Positions 20,051 through 28,558 of a stretch of 64,000 nt of DNA are shown here, piece after piece. The notes under the pieces are model-generated. The model saw only the letters and a list, made by a program, of their open reading frames with translations. It searched no databases and was not told where the DNA came from. The stretch covers positions 434,001-498,000 of the forward strand of contig NZ_CP124747.1 of assembly GCF_041860085.1 (NCBI RefSeq), written 5' to 3'. A program made the position numbers and the translations under genes. The stretch's first letter is position 1. Each line of letters opens with the position of its first letter. Source of the DNA: Schlesneria sp. DSM 10557. Its GTDB lineage: Bacteria; Planctomycetota; Planctomycetia; Planctomycetales; Planctomycetaceae.

Positions 20051-21334
20051 CTACTTTCGAATCACGACTTCCGAACCTTTGACGAGGAAGTTATAGACTT
20101 CGATCACGTCTTCGTCCCCAAGTCGAATACAACCACGTGACTCGGCCTTTCCGATCGATCCGGGATCGATCGTCCCGTGGATCCCATAGCTGTCACCGAG
20201 GTCGATCCAGCGTTCGCCCAGCGGATTAGAGGGATCGTCAGCAGCAATCACTTTTCCATCCGGGCCGGTGTACGGAGGATTCACCACCTTGTTCAGAACG
20301 GTGAACTTGCCCACGGGCGAGGAATTGTCTTTACCCGTGCAGACCATGTAGCGCTTCACATAGTACCCCTGCAAATGCACGATCAACTCAAAGCGGTTCA
20401 GTTCGACGACGGCGGCGAAGGGCCCCTTCAGCACTTTGAGCTTTTGGCCAATCTGAATGCGTCTCGGTTCAGTTCGATTGAGCTTTGCGAGGTATTCCCA
20501 CGACAGTTGATACTTCTTTGCGATCACCTCCAGCCGGTCGCCCGATTGAATCACATAGGGTTCGATGAAGTGCGGCTGGCTGTCGAAAAAGATGGACTTC
20601 GCAGCAGCGTCAATCTTTTCCTGAAGTTGTGGACGGAGCTCCTGGTGGTTCCAGTACAGTTTTGACAGTATGCGATGAGCTGCCAGGACTTCTCCCGCGG
20701 CAAGCTTTTCTTCCGCCGCTGCTAACTGTTCTGACACTCCCCCCTGGGCATCCTCGGTCGTACTGTCAGACTCACTCGGGGGATCTGCGGGGGTTTGATG
20801 AGCCGCAGCGCTCACCACACGCCGCGGCTGCGCCCCCTTGCGTGGCTTCGGACTCGACTCCGGGACCGGCTGGCCTGTCCCCTTCTTCAGCAGCCGGATC
20901 GGTTTTGAGTTCTCAACCAAGGGCTCCCCTTGATCCGTGTCTGGTAGAGTCAAGGCGGCAGGTTCACGTGACGCGACCTGCTCGGGCTCTTCCTGACGCG
21001 CGACGGGAATCACCTGTGAGTAATCCTTTTCCTCCGTCTGTCTGGTCACAGCGATGGTGGAATCCAGATCAGGTTCTGACTGTTGTTCGAAGACGATCGA
21101 TTCGTCTTCACTTTCGTCGACGGATTCGACTTTCTCTTGTGCGGCGCGGCGTTTACTCGAGGGAGAACGATTCGGGAGCGGCAGTGGTTCCCGCTGCGCA
21201 ACTTCAATCCCCAGTGTGCCAGTCTTCGCAGGTGCGATGGCGAGGGGGATGTATCCTCGGCTCCAGGAAAAACCAATCGCAAGACCAACGCTAAACACAA
21301 GGCACGTCAGAAATGGCAAGTGATTGCGGAACAT
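20051..21334 (-). CDS. LysM L,D-transpeptidase (YkuD fold)
   Basis: A 427-residue envelope protein. A single N-terminal helix (residues 5-25, LPFLTCLVFSVGLAIGF) anchors or exports it. Residues 26-230 are low-complexity, rich in Glu, Pro and Lys, and may span the periplasm. A LysM domain follows (about 262-305, YVIQSGDRLEVIAKKY). The C-terminal YkuD domain has the catalytic set H386 in YGIHGTIDPGSIG and C402 in SRGCIRLGDEDV. Such enzymes form 3-3 meso-diaminopimelate cross-links or attach proteins to peptidoglycan. Its presence supports a peptidoglycan wall, together with dapF in this window. Confidence 0.92.
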   Translation of the reverse strand: MFRNHLPFLTCLVFSVGLAIGFSWSRGYIPLAIAPAKTGTLGIEVAQREPLPLPNRSPSSKRRAAQEKVESVDESEDESIVFEQQSEPDLDSTIAVTRQTEEKDYSQVIPVARQEEPEQVASREPAALTLPDTDQGEPLVENSKPIRLLKKGTGQPVPESSPKPRKGAQPRRVVSAAAHQTPADPPSESDSTTEDAQGGVSEQLAAAEEKLAAGEVLAAHRILSKLYWNHQELRPQLQEKIDAAAKSIFFDSQPHFIEPYVIQSGDRLEVIAKKYQLSWEYLAKLNRTEPRRIQIGQKLKVLKGPFAAVVELNRFELIVHLQGYYVKRYMVCTGKDNSSPVGKFTVLNKVVNPPYTGPDGKVIAADDPSNPLGERWIDLGDSYGIHGTIDPGSIGKAESRGCIRLGDEDVIEVYNFLVKGSEVVIRK

Positions 21335-21581
21335 AGAGCGTCTTCCGTGACGAAATGAGCCGGCATCAGCAACCCCGCAGACACCGTCCAGCCGTACTGA
21401 ATTGAACGAGCCTTGAGGGATCCGAGTTCGTACTGAGGAAACTGAATGAATGTGGTTTCAGTTGGTGTGCCCGCCGAAACAGGCTTTTAGCACAGGTTGG
21501 AAATTGCATCTACACGAATTTCAGCACTGGAAGAGCCGAACATTCCGTCGAATCGATCTGGCACCGATCGTCCTTGCCTGA

Positions 21582-22832
21582 TTATTGCGGAGAATCCGGC
21601 CGTGACAGGCAGACCCCCGCCAGGTGGCCTCCGAATCCCATGGAGACCTTCCAGGCCTGATTGATGTCCCACTTTCGAGCCTTCTGCGGAGTCAAGTTGA
21701 GTCGGCAATCCTCGTCCTGCTCTTCCAGATTCACTGTCGGAGGAATCATCTGATCATGAATTGCGAGTGCCGTCGCTGCCAGTTCGACACTTCCCGCCGC
21801 CCCTAAAAGATGCCCCATCCCCCCTTTCAGGCTCGAACACTGGATTCGCCGCGAGGCATCGCCGAAGACTTCCCGAATCGCCCGGCACTCCACAACGTCG
21901 TTTGTCGCTGTTCCGGTTCCATGCAGGTTGATGTAGTCCGGGATACGGGTCCGACGACTTAAATCAGACAAGAGTCGTTTCAGTGACGATCCGGTCGTCT
22001 CAAGTTGTGTCAGGCTGTTGGCGTCGGACAGGATCTGTCCCTCACGCCATTCGGCGTAGTAAGTGGCCCCTCGTTCCAGAGCCAGATCAAGTCGCTCAAG
22101 GATCAGACAGGCGGCTCCTTCTCCCACGACAAATCCACTTCTCCGATGGTCATAAGGGCGACACGCTGACGCGGGATCGTCGAGTTCTCGCGACAGAACG
22201 CCCAGTCGCCGGAACGAGCCGAGCAGGGCGGGCTGCAGCGAGGCGTCCGCGCTGCCGGCCAACACAAGGTCACAGTCACCGTTCCGGATGAGTTCCGCAC
22301 CACGCAGGCAGGCCGCAAGTCCCGTTGCACACGCCATCACAGGGCACAGTACGGGACCGTAGCCACCGATCATCTGACGAAGGACGACCGCCGCGCGGTT
22401 GGGAAAGACGTCCAGCCATTCACCAGGATTTGCGGGGAGATCAGCCCGGGCGAGATCAGCTTCGGGGTCATACGGTTGTCCCAGCAACTGAGTGTAGGTG
22501 TGGAGGCCTCCTTTGCTCGTTCCAAACACAACGCCAGTTTCATAGCGGTCTAGACTGACCGAATCGAGTCCCGCGTCGATCAGACTTTCATGAGCCGTCG
22601 TCAGGGCCAATTCGATCAGCGGTTCGTGATGACGAAATAATCGTGTCTCGGGAAACCGCACCGGGGCTCCTGCCAGACGAGGTTGCTCGCTCGGCCAGTG
22701 CGGGGGGGAGAGCCAGCGAGTGACACTCTTTCCCGACAGCATCCCCTGCCACGTCGATTTGCGGTCAGGGCCATACGGGGTACACAAACCGATCCCGGTG
22801 ATAACGATTCGGCAATTGTCGCGAGCTGGCAT
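21582..22832 (-). CDS. beta-ketoacyl-ACP synthase, FabF-like
   Basis: A 416-residue thiolase-fold condensing enzyme with the catalytic triad of type II ketoacyl synthases: C168 in [10 protein letters not shown], His in [11 protein letters not shown] and His in [15 protein letters not shown]. The start [12 protein letters not shown] and the end [10 protein letters not shown] are also typical. It would extend an acyl chain on acyl-carrier protein using malonyl-ACP. It lies apart from any fab cluster, and several positions differ from housekeeping FabF ([22 protein letters not shown]), so a specialised role in hydrocarbon, polyketide or unusual fatty-acid synthesis is possible. A small membrane protein gene sits upstream on the same strand with a short gap. 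Confidence 0.87.
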   Translation of the reverse strand: MPARDNCRIVITGIGLCTPYGPDRKSTWQGMLSGKSVTRWLSPPHWPSEQPRLAGAPVRFPETRLFRHHEPLIELALTTAHESLIDAGLDSVSLDRYETGVVFGTSKGGLHTYTQLLGQPYDPEADLARADLPANPGEWLDVFPNRAAVVLRQMIGGYGPVLCPVMACATGLAACLRGAELIRNGDCDLVLAGSADASLQPALLGSFRRLGVLSRELDDPASACRPYDHRRSGFVVGEGAACLILERLDLALERGATYYAEWREGQILSDANSLTQLETTGSSLKRLLSDLSRRTRIPDYINLHGTGTATNDVVECRAIREVFGDASRRIQCSSLKGGMGHLLGAAGSVELAATALAIHDQMIPPTVNLEEQDEDCRLNLTPQKARKWDINQAWKVSMGFGGHLAGVCLSRPDSPQ

Positions 22833-22845
22833 TGAACGGTGTGGT

Positions 22846-23061
22846 CTAGACCCGGCGGCTTGATCGACAGACTGCGTATCCCGCGGCAGCCATCAGGGCA
22901 ACAACAACCGCGCCTTCAACATAAAACGGGCGCGACTGCTGTGCGGAATTGGCAGGAGGGATCACGGGGGGCGCCGCAGGGCCCTGGGCCGCGGACTCAT
23001 TGACTGCGAGGCACAAGCCGATCGACAGGCTCAGCAGCAGGCATTGCAATCTTGTCGTCAC
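22846..23061 (-). CDS. small exported protein with C-terminal membrane helix
   Basis: A 71-residue protein of unknown function. The chosen start is GTG at 23061, with GGAG seven bases ahead; it gives a clean signal peptide ([19 protein letters not shown] to SAAQG), a Pro/Ala-rich linker and a C-terminal transmembrane helix, [18 protein letters not shown] longer frame up to 23127 would add 22 residues that hide the signal. It lies 13 bases upstream of the ketoacyl synthase on the same strand, suggesting one transcript. No family recognised. Confidence 0.6.
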   Translation of the reverse strand: MTTRLQCLLLSLSIGLCLAVNESAAQGPAAPPVIPPANSAQQSRPFYVEGAVVVALMAAAGYAVCRSSRRV

Positions 23062-23385
23062 AATCAGACTCCGGCCAGATGACACCCACGTCCTCGTTCG
23101 TTCCGCCCTCAGACGAAGCGGTATCATACGGAAAACACGTCGTTCGCAACAGGTGGCAGTTTCAATCCCTCAGGACCTGGCGGGACATTGCATCGGCCGC
23201 ATCGGAAACGGGGCAGGGGGACCCGGTCGTCCACGTCGCTACATTCCCATTCCGCACCCCGGGTTTCGTATCCCGCCGATCGAAATCGCTTCGCAGCAGG
23301 GCCCGCCTGGTGAGTGTGAGACATCGCCGTTACGAGGACTTGCTGGCGACGATCTCACACTCGTTCCCGATTCCAGAGCGGTCCA
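23062..23385. other. intergenic region
   Basis: About 320 bases between two minus-strand genes. Frames open here on the plus strand look like chance and are not called. It should carry the promoter of the small membrane protein and ketoacyl synthase unit; no hairpin was seen. Confidence 0.35.
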
Positions 23386-23886
23386 CTACTTCGCTGCGGC
23401 CGGTGCCGCACCGAATTCTTTTCCGTTTTTCTTCATCGCCGCTTCAAAGGCTGTGCGCGCTGTTTCCCAGGCGGATGACATCAGCGGGATATGACAGCCC
23501 CCCTGGCCCTTGCAGGAATTCATCCCGGGATTCTCTCCGCAGCCTCCTTGGCCTTTGCAATCGTTGTGGCCACCGCAAACGGAGTCGGCCACACTCGCGC
23601 AGGTCCCCTGTCCGGCACAGGCATTCTCCTTGTCGCGGCCCAGTCCCTTACATGAGTTCAAGCCGCGACACGTGTGCGGCTCGTCCATGATCAACGCTTC
23701 TGCTTCAGGAGTCAGGTTGATCTGGTTTGCTGCTGCCGCCGCGCCGGGAGCGGCTGGGGCTGCTGCCGGAGTTCCCGCTCCTCCCCCACCATTGCTGCAG
23801 CCCAGGTTCACACCCGCGACCACTCCGCAAAGTGCTGCCAGACTCAGTTGCTGAAACTCTCGGCGGTCCATTCCGGGCTGTGTCAT
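23386..23886 (-). CDS. cysteine-rich exported lipoprotein with CKGQGGC repeats
   Basis: A 166-residue exported protein. From the ATG at 23886 (AAGGAAGAGAG ahead) a twin-arginine-like signal, MDRREFQQLSLAALCGVVAG, runs to a lipobox-like NLGC. The mature part has an Ala/Pro-rich linker and then nine cysteines in regular Gly/Lys-rich turns: CRGLNSCKGLG, CAGQGTCAS, CGGHNDCKGQGGC and NSCKGQGGCHIP, followed by a helical C-terminus AWETARTAFEAAMKKNGKEF. The repeats resemble DUF2282/BufA-type metal-binding peptides, but no BufB or BufC partner is near. A metal-binding or redox role is inferred only from the cysteines. Confidence 0.7.
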   Translation of the reverse strand: MTQPGMDRREFQQLSLAALCGVVAGVNLGCSNGGGGAGTPAAAPAAPGAAAAANQINLTPEAEALIMDEPHTCRGLNSCKGLGRDKENACAGQGTCASVADSVCGGHNDCKGQGGCGENPGMNSCKGQGGCHIPLMSSAWETARTAFEAAMKKNGKEFGAAPAAAK

Positions 23887-24004
23887 GTGATCTCTCTTCC
23901 TTTGGAAATCGCCCGCCCTCGCGAACCACGATTTCAACCACGAGCTCTAATTCAATACTTTGTCTGTCGATCCCGTTCGGCATAGCATCAGAAGGGATCA
24001 CTGG

Positions 24005-24042
24005 GTCGGGGTTTCACTGGTCCTGACCAGTGAAACCCCGAC
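24005..24042. terminator. perfect 18-bp inverted repeat behind leuC
   Basis: GTCGGGGTTTCACTGGTC at 24005-24022 is followed after two bases by its exact complement (24025-24042), 24 bases beyond the leuC stop. No T run follows in the minus direction, so it is a strong hairpin but not a textbook intrinsic terminator. It may end or stabilise the leuC transcript. Confidence 0.6.
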
Positions 24043-24066
24043 TGAATCTTTCGCGCAAACCCTCTA

Positions 24067-25473
24067 TTACAGAAGATCTCGTACGTCACTGACCGAACCA
24101 GCGATGGCGGCTGCGGCAACCATCGCGGGGCTCATCAACAAGGTACGCCCGGTTGGACTTCCCTGGCGACCCTTGAAATTACGGTTACTCGACGAGGCAC
24201 AGACTTCACGACCCTGCAGCTTGTCAGGGTTCATGGCGAGGCACATCGAGCAGCCCGCTTCGCGCCACTGGAATCCCGCGTTCTCGAAAATCTTGTCCAG
24301 GCCTTCCTGAATCGCCTGTTCGCGCACAACCTGCGATCCAGGAACGACAAGGGCCTTCACCCCCGGCGCCACTTTGCGACCCTTGGCGATCGCGGCCGCT
24401 TCCCGCAGGTCGGAAATTCGACCATTGGTGCAGGAACCGATAAAGGCCACGTCGATCTTGACCCCGCGAATCGGCTGCTGCTCTTTCAGATCCATGTACT
24501 CATAGGCGTCCTTGATCCCCTTTTGATCGTCTGAACTGAACGACGATACGGCGGGCAGGGTCTCGTTAATTCCGACCGACTGAGCTGGGTTGATGCCCCA
24601 AGTGACAGTCGGCTCGATTTCCGAACCGTCGAACGTGACGTAGTCATCGAATTCGGCGTCTTTCGGAGAAGCGAGATTCAACCACCAGGCGGCAGCTCGC
24701 TCGAAGTCGGCACCTGTAGGAGCGAATGGACGTCCCTTGATGTAGTCGACGGTGGTCTGGTCCGGGTTGATGTAACCGCACCGGGCTCCCCCCTCGATAC
24801 TCATATTGCAGACGGTCATCCGTTCTTCCATCGACATGCGATCGAAGACTTCGCCAGCGTACTCATACGCATAACCGACGCCACCCTGCACGCCGAGCTT
24901 TCGAATGATGTGCAGGATCACGTCTTTGGCGAAGACACCCGGGCGTAACTTGCCGGTCACTTCGATCTTCCGCACCTTGGGACGGCTGAGTGCCAGTGTC
25001 TGGGTTGCGAGGACATCGGCAACCTGACTGGTTCCAATACCAAAGGCGATCGATCCAAATGCCCCGTGAGTGCTGGTGTGACTGTCACCACAGGCGATCG
25101 TCATGCCCGGTTGAGTCAATCCCTGTTCGGGACCGACGATGTGCACAACCCCTTGCCGTTTATCTTTGAGATCGAACAGACGAATGCCGAACTCGCGGCA
25201 GTTCTTCTCAATCGCCGACATCATTTCTTCGGCCAGGCCGTCCGCGAACGGACGAGACTGCACGTCAGTAGGAATGATGTGGTCGACCGTCGCCAGTGTC
25301 CGTTCAGGATAGGGAACCTTCAGCCCGCGGTCACGCAGGATTGAAAACGCCTGAGGGCTCGTCACTTCATGGATCAGATGAAGTCCGATGAACAGTTGCG
25401 TCTGCCCTCCGGCAAGCGAACGAACGGAATGCAGATCCCACACTTTATTGAATAAGTTGCGACGGTCGGTCAT
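24067..25473 (-). CDS. leuC: 3-isopropylmalate dehydratase large subunit
   Basis: Large subunit of the leucine-pathway isomerase that converts 2- to 3-isopropylmalate. The 468-residue product carries the family landmarks: [40 protein letters not shown] and three Fe-S cysteines, one in [12 protein letters not shown] and two in GCSMCLAMN. The ATG at 25473 gives the standard [15 protein letters not shown] opening; the frame extends 16 codons further but without support. The small subunit leuD is not adjacent on either side in this window, so it must be elsewhere. The hairpin at 24005-24042 follows the gene. Confidence 0.95.
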   Translation of the reverse strand: MTDRRNLFNKVWDLHSVRSLAGGQTQLFIGLHLIHEVTSPQAFSILRDRGLKVPYPERTLATVDHIIPTDVQSRPFADGLAEEMMSAIEKNCREFGIRLFDLKDKRQGVVHIVGPEQGLTQPGMTIACGDSHTSTHGAFGSIAFGIGTSQVADVLATQTLALSRPKVRKIEVTGKLRPGVFAKDVILHIIRKLGVQGGVGYAYEYAGEVFDRMSMEERMTVCNMSIEGGARCGYINPDQTTVDYIKGRPFAPTGADFERAAAWWLNLASPKDAEFDDYVTFDGSEIEPTVTWGINPAQSVGINETLPAVSSFSSDDQKGIKDAYEYMDLKEQQPIRGVKIDVAFIGSCTNGRISDLREAAAIAKGRKVAPGVKALVVPGSQVVREQAIQEGLDKIFENAGFQWREAGCSMCLAMNPDKLQGREVCASSSNRNFKGRQGSPTGRTLLMSPAMVAAAAIAGSVSDVRDLL

Positions 25474-26568
25474 GTCCTGAAACTCGATTTCCTTGAATGA
25501 AAAATAACGGAAACGTCCCACAGTCTAGCAAGTCCGCAGCGGTCATGCGAATGCTGTCGCGGCCAAATCCCGCTGACAAACCACAACGCATCACTTGGCA
25601 GGGTAAGGAGATCCCAATCCCTTTCCACGTTCGGGTTGCAGCGGCAGAAATCCAAGGCGCGCCGACGCCGCAACCAGTTTTGCCCTTGGGCTGAATGTCG
25701 TTGTCACCGAATGGTCATGCATTCTTCCATGACAACTTTCTGCCATGAGCGTCACTCCCTGCCGAATTTGTCGCGCCATCCATCACAACTCGCTTCCCCC
25801 ACACGAGTGAATGCGCGCTGCACGCGGTTGAGCACCTTGAGCACCTTATTGACCAAACCCCTGTTTTCAGGCATTTTCAATTATATGCTCAGCTTGAGCA
25901 TGTTGAGCACCTTGAGCATCTAATCGGTGAGACCGTTTTCGGTCGGGACGGAGTGCTTTTTCTCTTCGTAATCCTTTTGTAGAAAGTATCTTATGATTCC
26001 CGTTGTCCTGGCAGAGAGGGATAATCTCAACCGGCGACAGGGTCCCACTTCGGGACAGCATCGGCTCGATCCGTTCACGCCGCCCGATTCCCAAATCCTC
26101 ACCGACGCACTCTCCGGCACCACCTCAGAGCACTGATCAAAATTCGCAACTCCATCGTCGTCCGCGATAGGGCAGTGGTCTTCTGCCAGATCTTCGCAGG
26201 TCTCTCCCCTGAGCAATGGTCGCGGAGGTCAGTAAGCGGTGGTGACCGTATTCAATTCCTCCAGGAGATCCAGTCGATCATAGCATTAAGAAGTGTTGTC
26301 GCAAGTTGTCGTTTCCAATCCTCCGAACGCCGTCTGAGACTCTCTAGGCGAGAACGATTGGGTTATCTGTACGTGGGGGATGTGGCAGGAATCTGCTCAT
26401 TCCGAGAACCGTGTCTCGCGCAGCAGTTTCTCTGACTCGCTCGTTGGGTTCTGCCATTTCTCATTGGGAAGAGAGAGTCATGCTGCGCGCCAGTTTTGGC
26501 TCGCCGGGACCCTCCGTTTCGGGATAGAGTCTCGTCGTTCGCGTCTGACAGTCTCGAAAGGACGAAAA
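25474..26568. other. about 1.1 kb without a gene, containing a short repeat block
   Basis: A divergent region between leuC and the metallo-hydrolase gene. Open frames here are short and featureless. The block at 25827-25918 contains repeated TTGAGCA units (listed separately). Otherwise the region holds the promoters of both flanking genes. No RNA gene was recognised; the leader in front of leuC shows no clear attenuator. Confidence 0.4.
25827..25918. repeat. TTGAGCA nonamer repeat block
   Basis: The 17-base string GTTGAGCACCTTGAGCA occurs twice exactly, at 25827-25843 and 25902-25918. Around the second copy the unit is tandem: CTTGAGCAT, GTTGAGCAC and CTTGAGCAT stand in series (25893-25919), and CTCAGCTTGAGCA adds a short inverted element. 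Copy number is low. It is not a CRISPR: there are no regular spacers. Confidence 0.6.
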
Positions 26569-27378
26569 ATGCCTCATTACATCTGTTCCACGTGCGGCAC
26601 GCAGTACGCCGAGACACTGCAGCCCCCTGATTCCTGTCTGATCTGCACTGATGAGCGTCAGTACGTGAAGACGTCTGGCCAGCGATGGACCACGGCGCCC
26701 GAACTACGGCAATCACATCGCACCACGATCAAGCTCGAAGAGCCGGGGTTGATCAGTATCGGCATCGAGCCTCAGTTCGGGATCGGGCAGCGAGCGTTCT
26801 TTCTCCGCACACCTCACGGAAACGTTCTCTGGGACTGCATCCCACTGCTCGACGGCGCGCTCGTGGAAATGCTCAACGCCATGGGAGGTCTGGCGGCAAT
26901 CGCAATCTCACACCCGCACTACTACTCCAATGTCGTGGAGTGGAGCCGTGCATTCGGGAACATTCCGGTCTATCTGCACGCAGCCGACCGACAGTGGGTC
27001 ATGCGGCCCGACGACTGCATCCACTTCTGGCAGGGAGAGACTCGGCCACTGCTCGAAGGGCTGACGCTCATTCGTTGCGGCGGACACTTCGCAGGGGGAT
27101 CCGTCCTTCACTGGGAAGACGGTGCAAAGGGAAGGGGAGTCCTTCTCTCCGGGGATATCATCCAGGTCGTCGCGGACAGGAAGAGTGTCAGTTTCATGTA
27201 CAGCTATCCTAATCACATACCCCTCGGCCCGGCAGCAATCCAGCAAATTGTGAACGCAGTCGAACCGTTTCGGTACGATCGCATCTACGGCGCATTCTGG
27301 GACATGGTCATCGAACGCGATGGAAAAACCGCCGTCAATTCCTCGGCAGAGCGATACCTGCAGGCGATAAGGCAATGA
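26569..27378 (+). CDS. metallo-beta-lactamase-fold hydrolase with N-terminal zinc ribbon
   Basis: A 269-residue cytoplasmic protein with two parts. Residues 1-35 hold four cysteines in two C-x2-C knuckles (YICSTCGTQ and SCLICTDE), a rubredoxin- or zinc-ribbon-like module. The rest is a metallo-beta-lactamase-like fold, with ISHPHYYSNVVEW in place of the canonical H-x-H-x-D-H motif, CGGHFAGGSVLHW carrying the next histidine, and LLSGDIIQV the bridging aspartate. The altered metal site suggests a non-classical substrate; relatives annotated as MBL-fold hydrolases occur widely in soil bacteria. The ATG at 26569 is preceded by AAAGGA, so a 63-codon upstream extension was rejected. Confidence 0.85.
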   Translation: MPHYICSTCGTQYAETLQPPDSCLICTDERQYVKTSGQRWTTAPELRQSHRTTIKLEEPGLISIGIEPQFGIGQRAFFLRTPHGNVLWDCIPLLDGALVEMLNAMGGLAAIAISHPHYYSNVVEWSRAFGNIPVYLHAADRQWVMRPDDCIHFWQGETRPLLEGLTLIRCGGHFAGGSVLHWEDGAKGRGVLLSGDIIQVVADRKSVSFMYSYPNHIPLGPAAIQQIVNAVEPFRYDRIYGAFWDMVIERDGKTAVNSSAERYLQAIRQ

Positions 27379-27437
27379 TTTCTGTTCCCCATCGCTGCGT
27401 TGACAAGAGGAAGTCCCGCTCGCGATCGCTTCGTCTC

Positions 27438-27650
27438 AAAGGCCCAAAATATTCAGCCCGAGGCGACGCGCCGCGGCGAACGCCACAGGAGCGACGGCTC
27501 GGGGTAGCTCCAACATCAAATGTCCAACAACGGCATGCGTACGCGTCCCCCATCGTGGGTTTTATTCTTCTTCCTGGCCTGAAAGGCCAAGACATGACAG
27601 CCCGGGGCAAAGCGCCGCGGCCAATGCCGCAGAGCGCCGCCCCGGGATAG
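27438..27650. repeat. two diverged copies of a 70-bp GC-rich repeat
   Basis: Copy A (27438-27507) and copy B (27582-27650) both begin AAAGGCC, contain CAGCCCG and the exact GCGCCGCGGC core, and end CGGGGTAG or CGGGATAG, with scattered differences. They are about 75 bases apart. Open frames on both strands through this block encode Arg/Pro-rich sequence typical of interspersed GC-rich repeats in planctomycete genomes, and are not called as genes. The block marks the left border of the insertion-sequence zone. Confidence 0.65.
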
Positions 27651-27737
27651 TTAAATGGGTGGGCCACGCCCTGTTAAGGGCACAACAAAACGAAAACGGC
27701 AGGGAGTCGAAGACGAGTTGCAACCGAGAATCAAAAC

Positions 27738-28397
27738 ATGAATCCGGCATGCTCCAATAGTTGTGCGACGTGCTCCGACGCGACGTGCTATGCCCCAATT
27801 TGCGCGCCTCAGCCAAAGACAATCAGCCGACCTTGGTCGCCACAATTTCCAGTGGATTTGCCGCTCTCGACGCGGCCTTTTCCCCCCTACCAAGCCAGGC
27901 TGCGGCAGGCTGAACGCCAATGCCACACGACATATAACAACGGGCATGGTCGCCGCGAGACACGCACGATCGAGACCATCACGTCCCTCAACTCGTTGCT
28001 CGCTCAACTGGGCTGGAGCAGCGTTAAGCAGGTCTTCCGGATCACTCGCACGAGAATCTCTCAAGACCGTGAATCAGGTGAACGCAAAAAGACCACCGAA
28101 GTGGTTTTCGGGATCACCGATCTGACCCGAGCGCAAGCTGATGCCGAACGCTTGCTCGAATACAACCGAGCGCATTGGGGTATTGAAAACAAGTCGCACT
28201 ACACGCGCGATGTGACCTTCCGCGAAGACGCGCATCAGGCCAGATCTGGATTCGGTCCTCAACTCATGGCCGCAGCGCGGAACACGGCCATCGCAATTTG
28301 TCGACTGTACAGATACCCCAATATCGCCGAGGCACGACGAGAATTTGCCTGGAATCCTCATCGCCTCTTCTGCATGCTGGGCTTTATGAATTACTGA
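27738..28397 (+). pseudogene. truncated ISAs1-family transposase
   Basis: Only the C-terminal half of an ISAs1-type DDE transposase is recognisable: NNGHGRRETRTIETI, YNRAHWGIENKSHYTRDVTF and RSGFGPQLMAAARNTAIAI, with the DDE glutamate in HWGIENK. Full-length members have about 370 residues; this frame gives 219, and the first 50 or so do not match the family. The N-terminal part with the first two catalytic aspartates is missing, so the element is dead unless helped in trans. No terminal inverted repeats were found. The 3' end abuts the orphan gene at 28559. Confidence 0.85.
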
Positions 28398-28558
28398 ACC
28401 GCCCTGCGACGGGAGGTCCCTCGCGTCATATGGCTGCGCAAGTGGCCCTTTCCGCCGCAGTGTTGACATTTTGTTCAGTGGTGATACGATTCAAGTGTGA
28501 ACGCATATGCAGTGCGTCACCAGATCTTCTTCCTCACCTCAAGAAAAGGACCACACCA

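Noticed and set aside
24067-25473. Search for leuD next to leuC
   Set aside because: No small-subunit gene is present on either side; the flanking genes are a lipoprotein and a metallo-hydrolase.
25827-25918. Possible CRISPR-like array
   Set aside because: The repeated units are only nine to 17 bases and lack regular spacers; no cas gene is present.
27375-27650. Arg/Pro-rich plus- and minus-strand frames over the 70-bp repeats
   Set aside because: They follow the repeat units on both strands; this is the usual false gene over GC-rich interspersed repeats.
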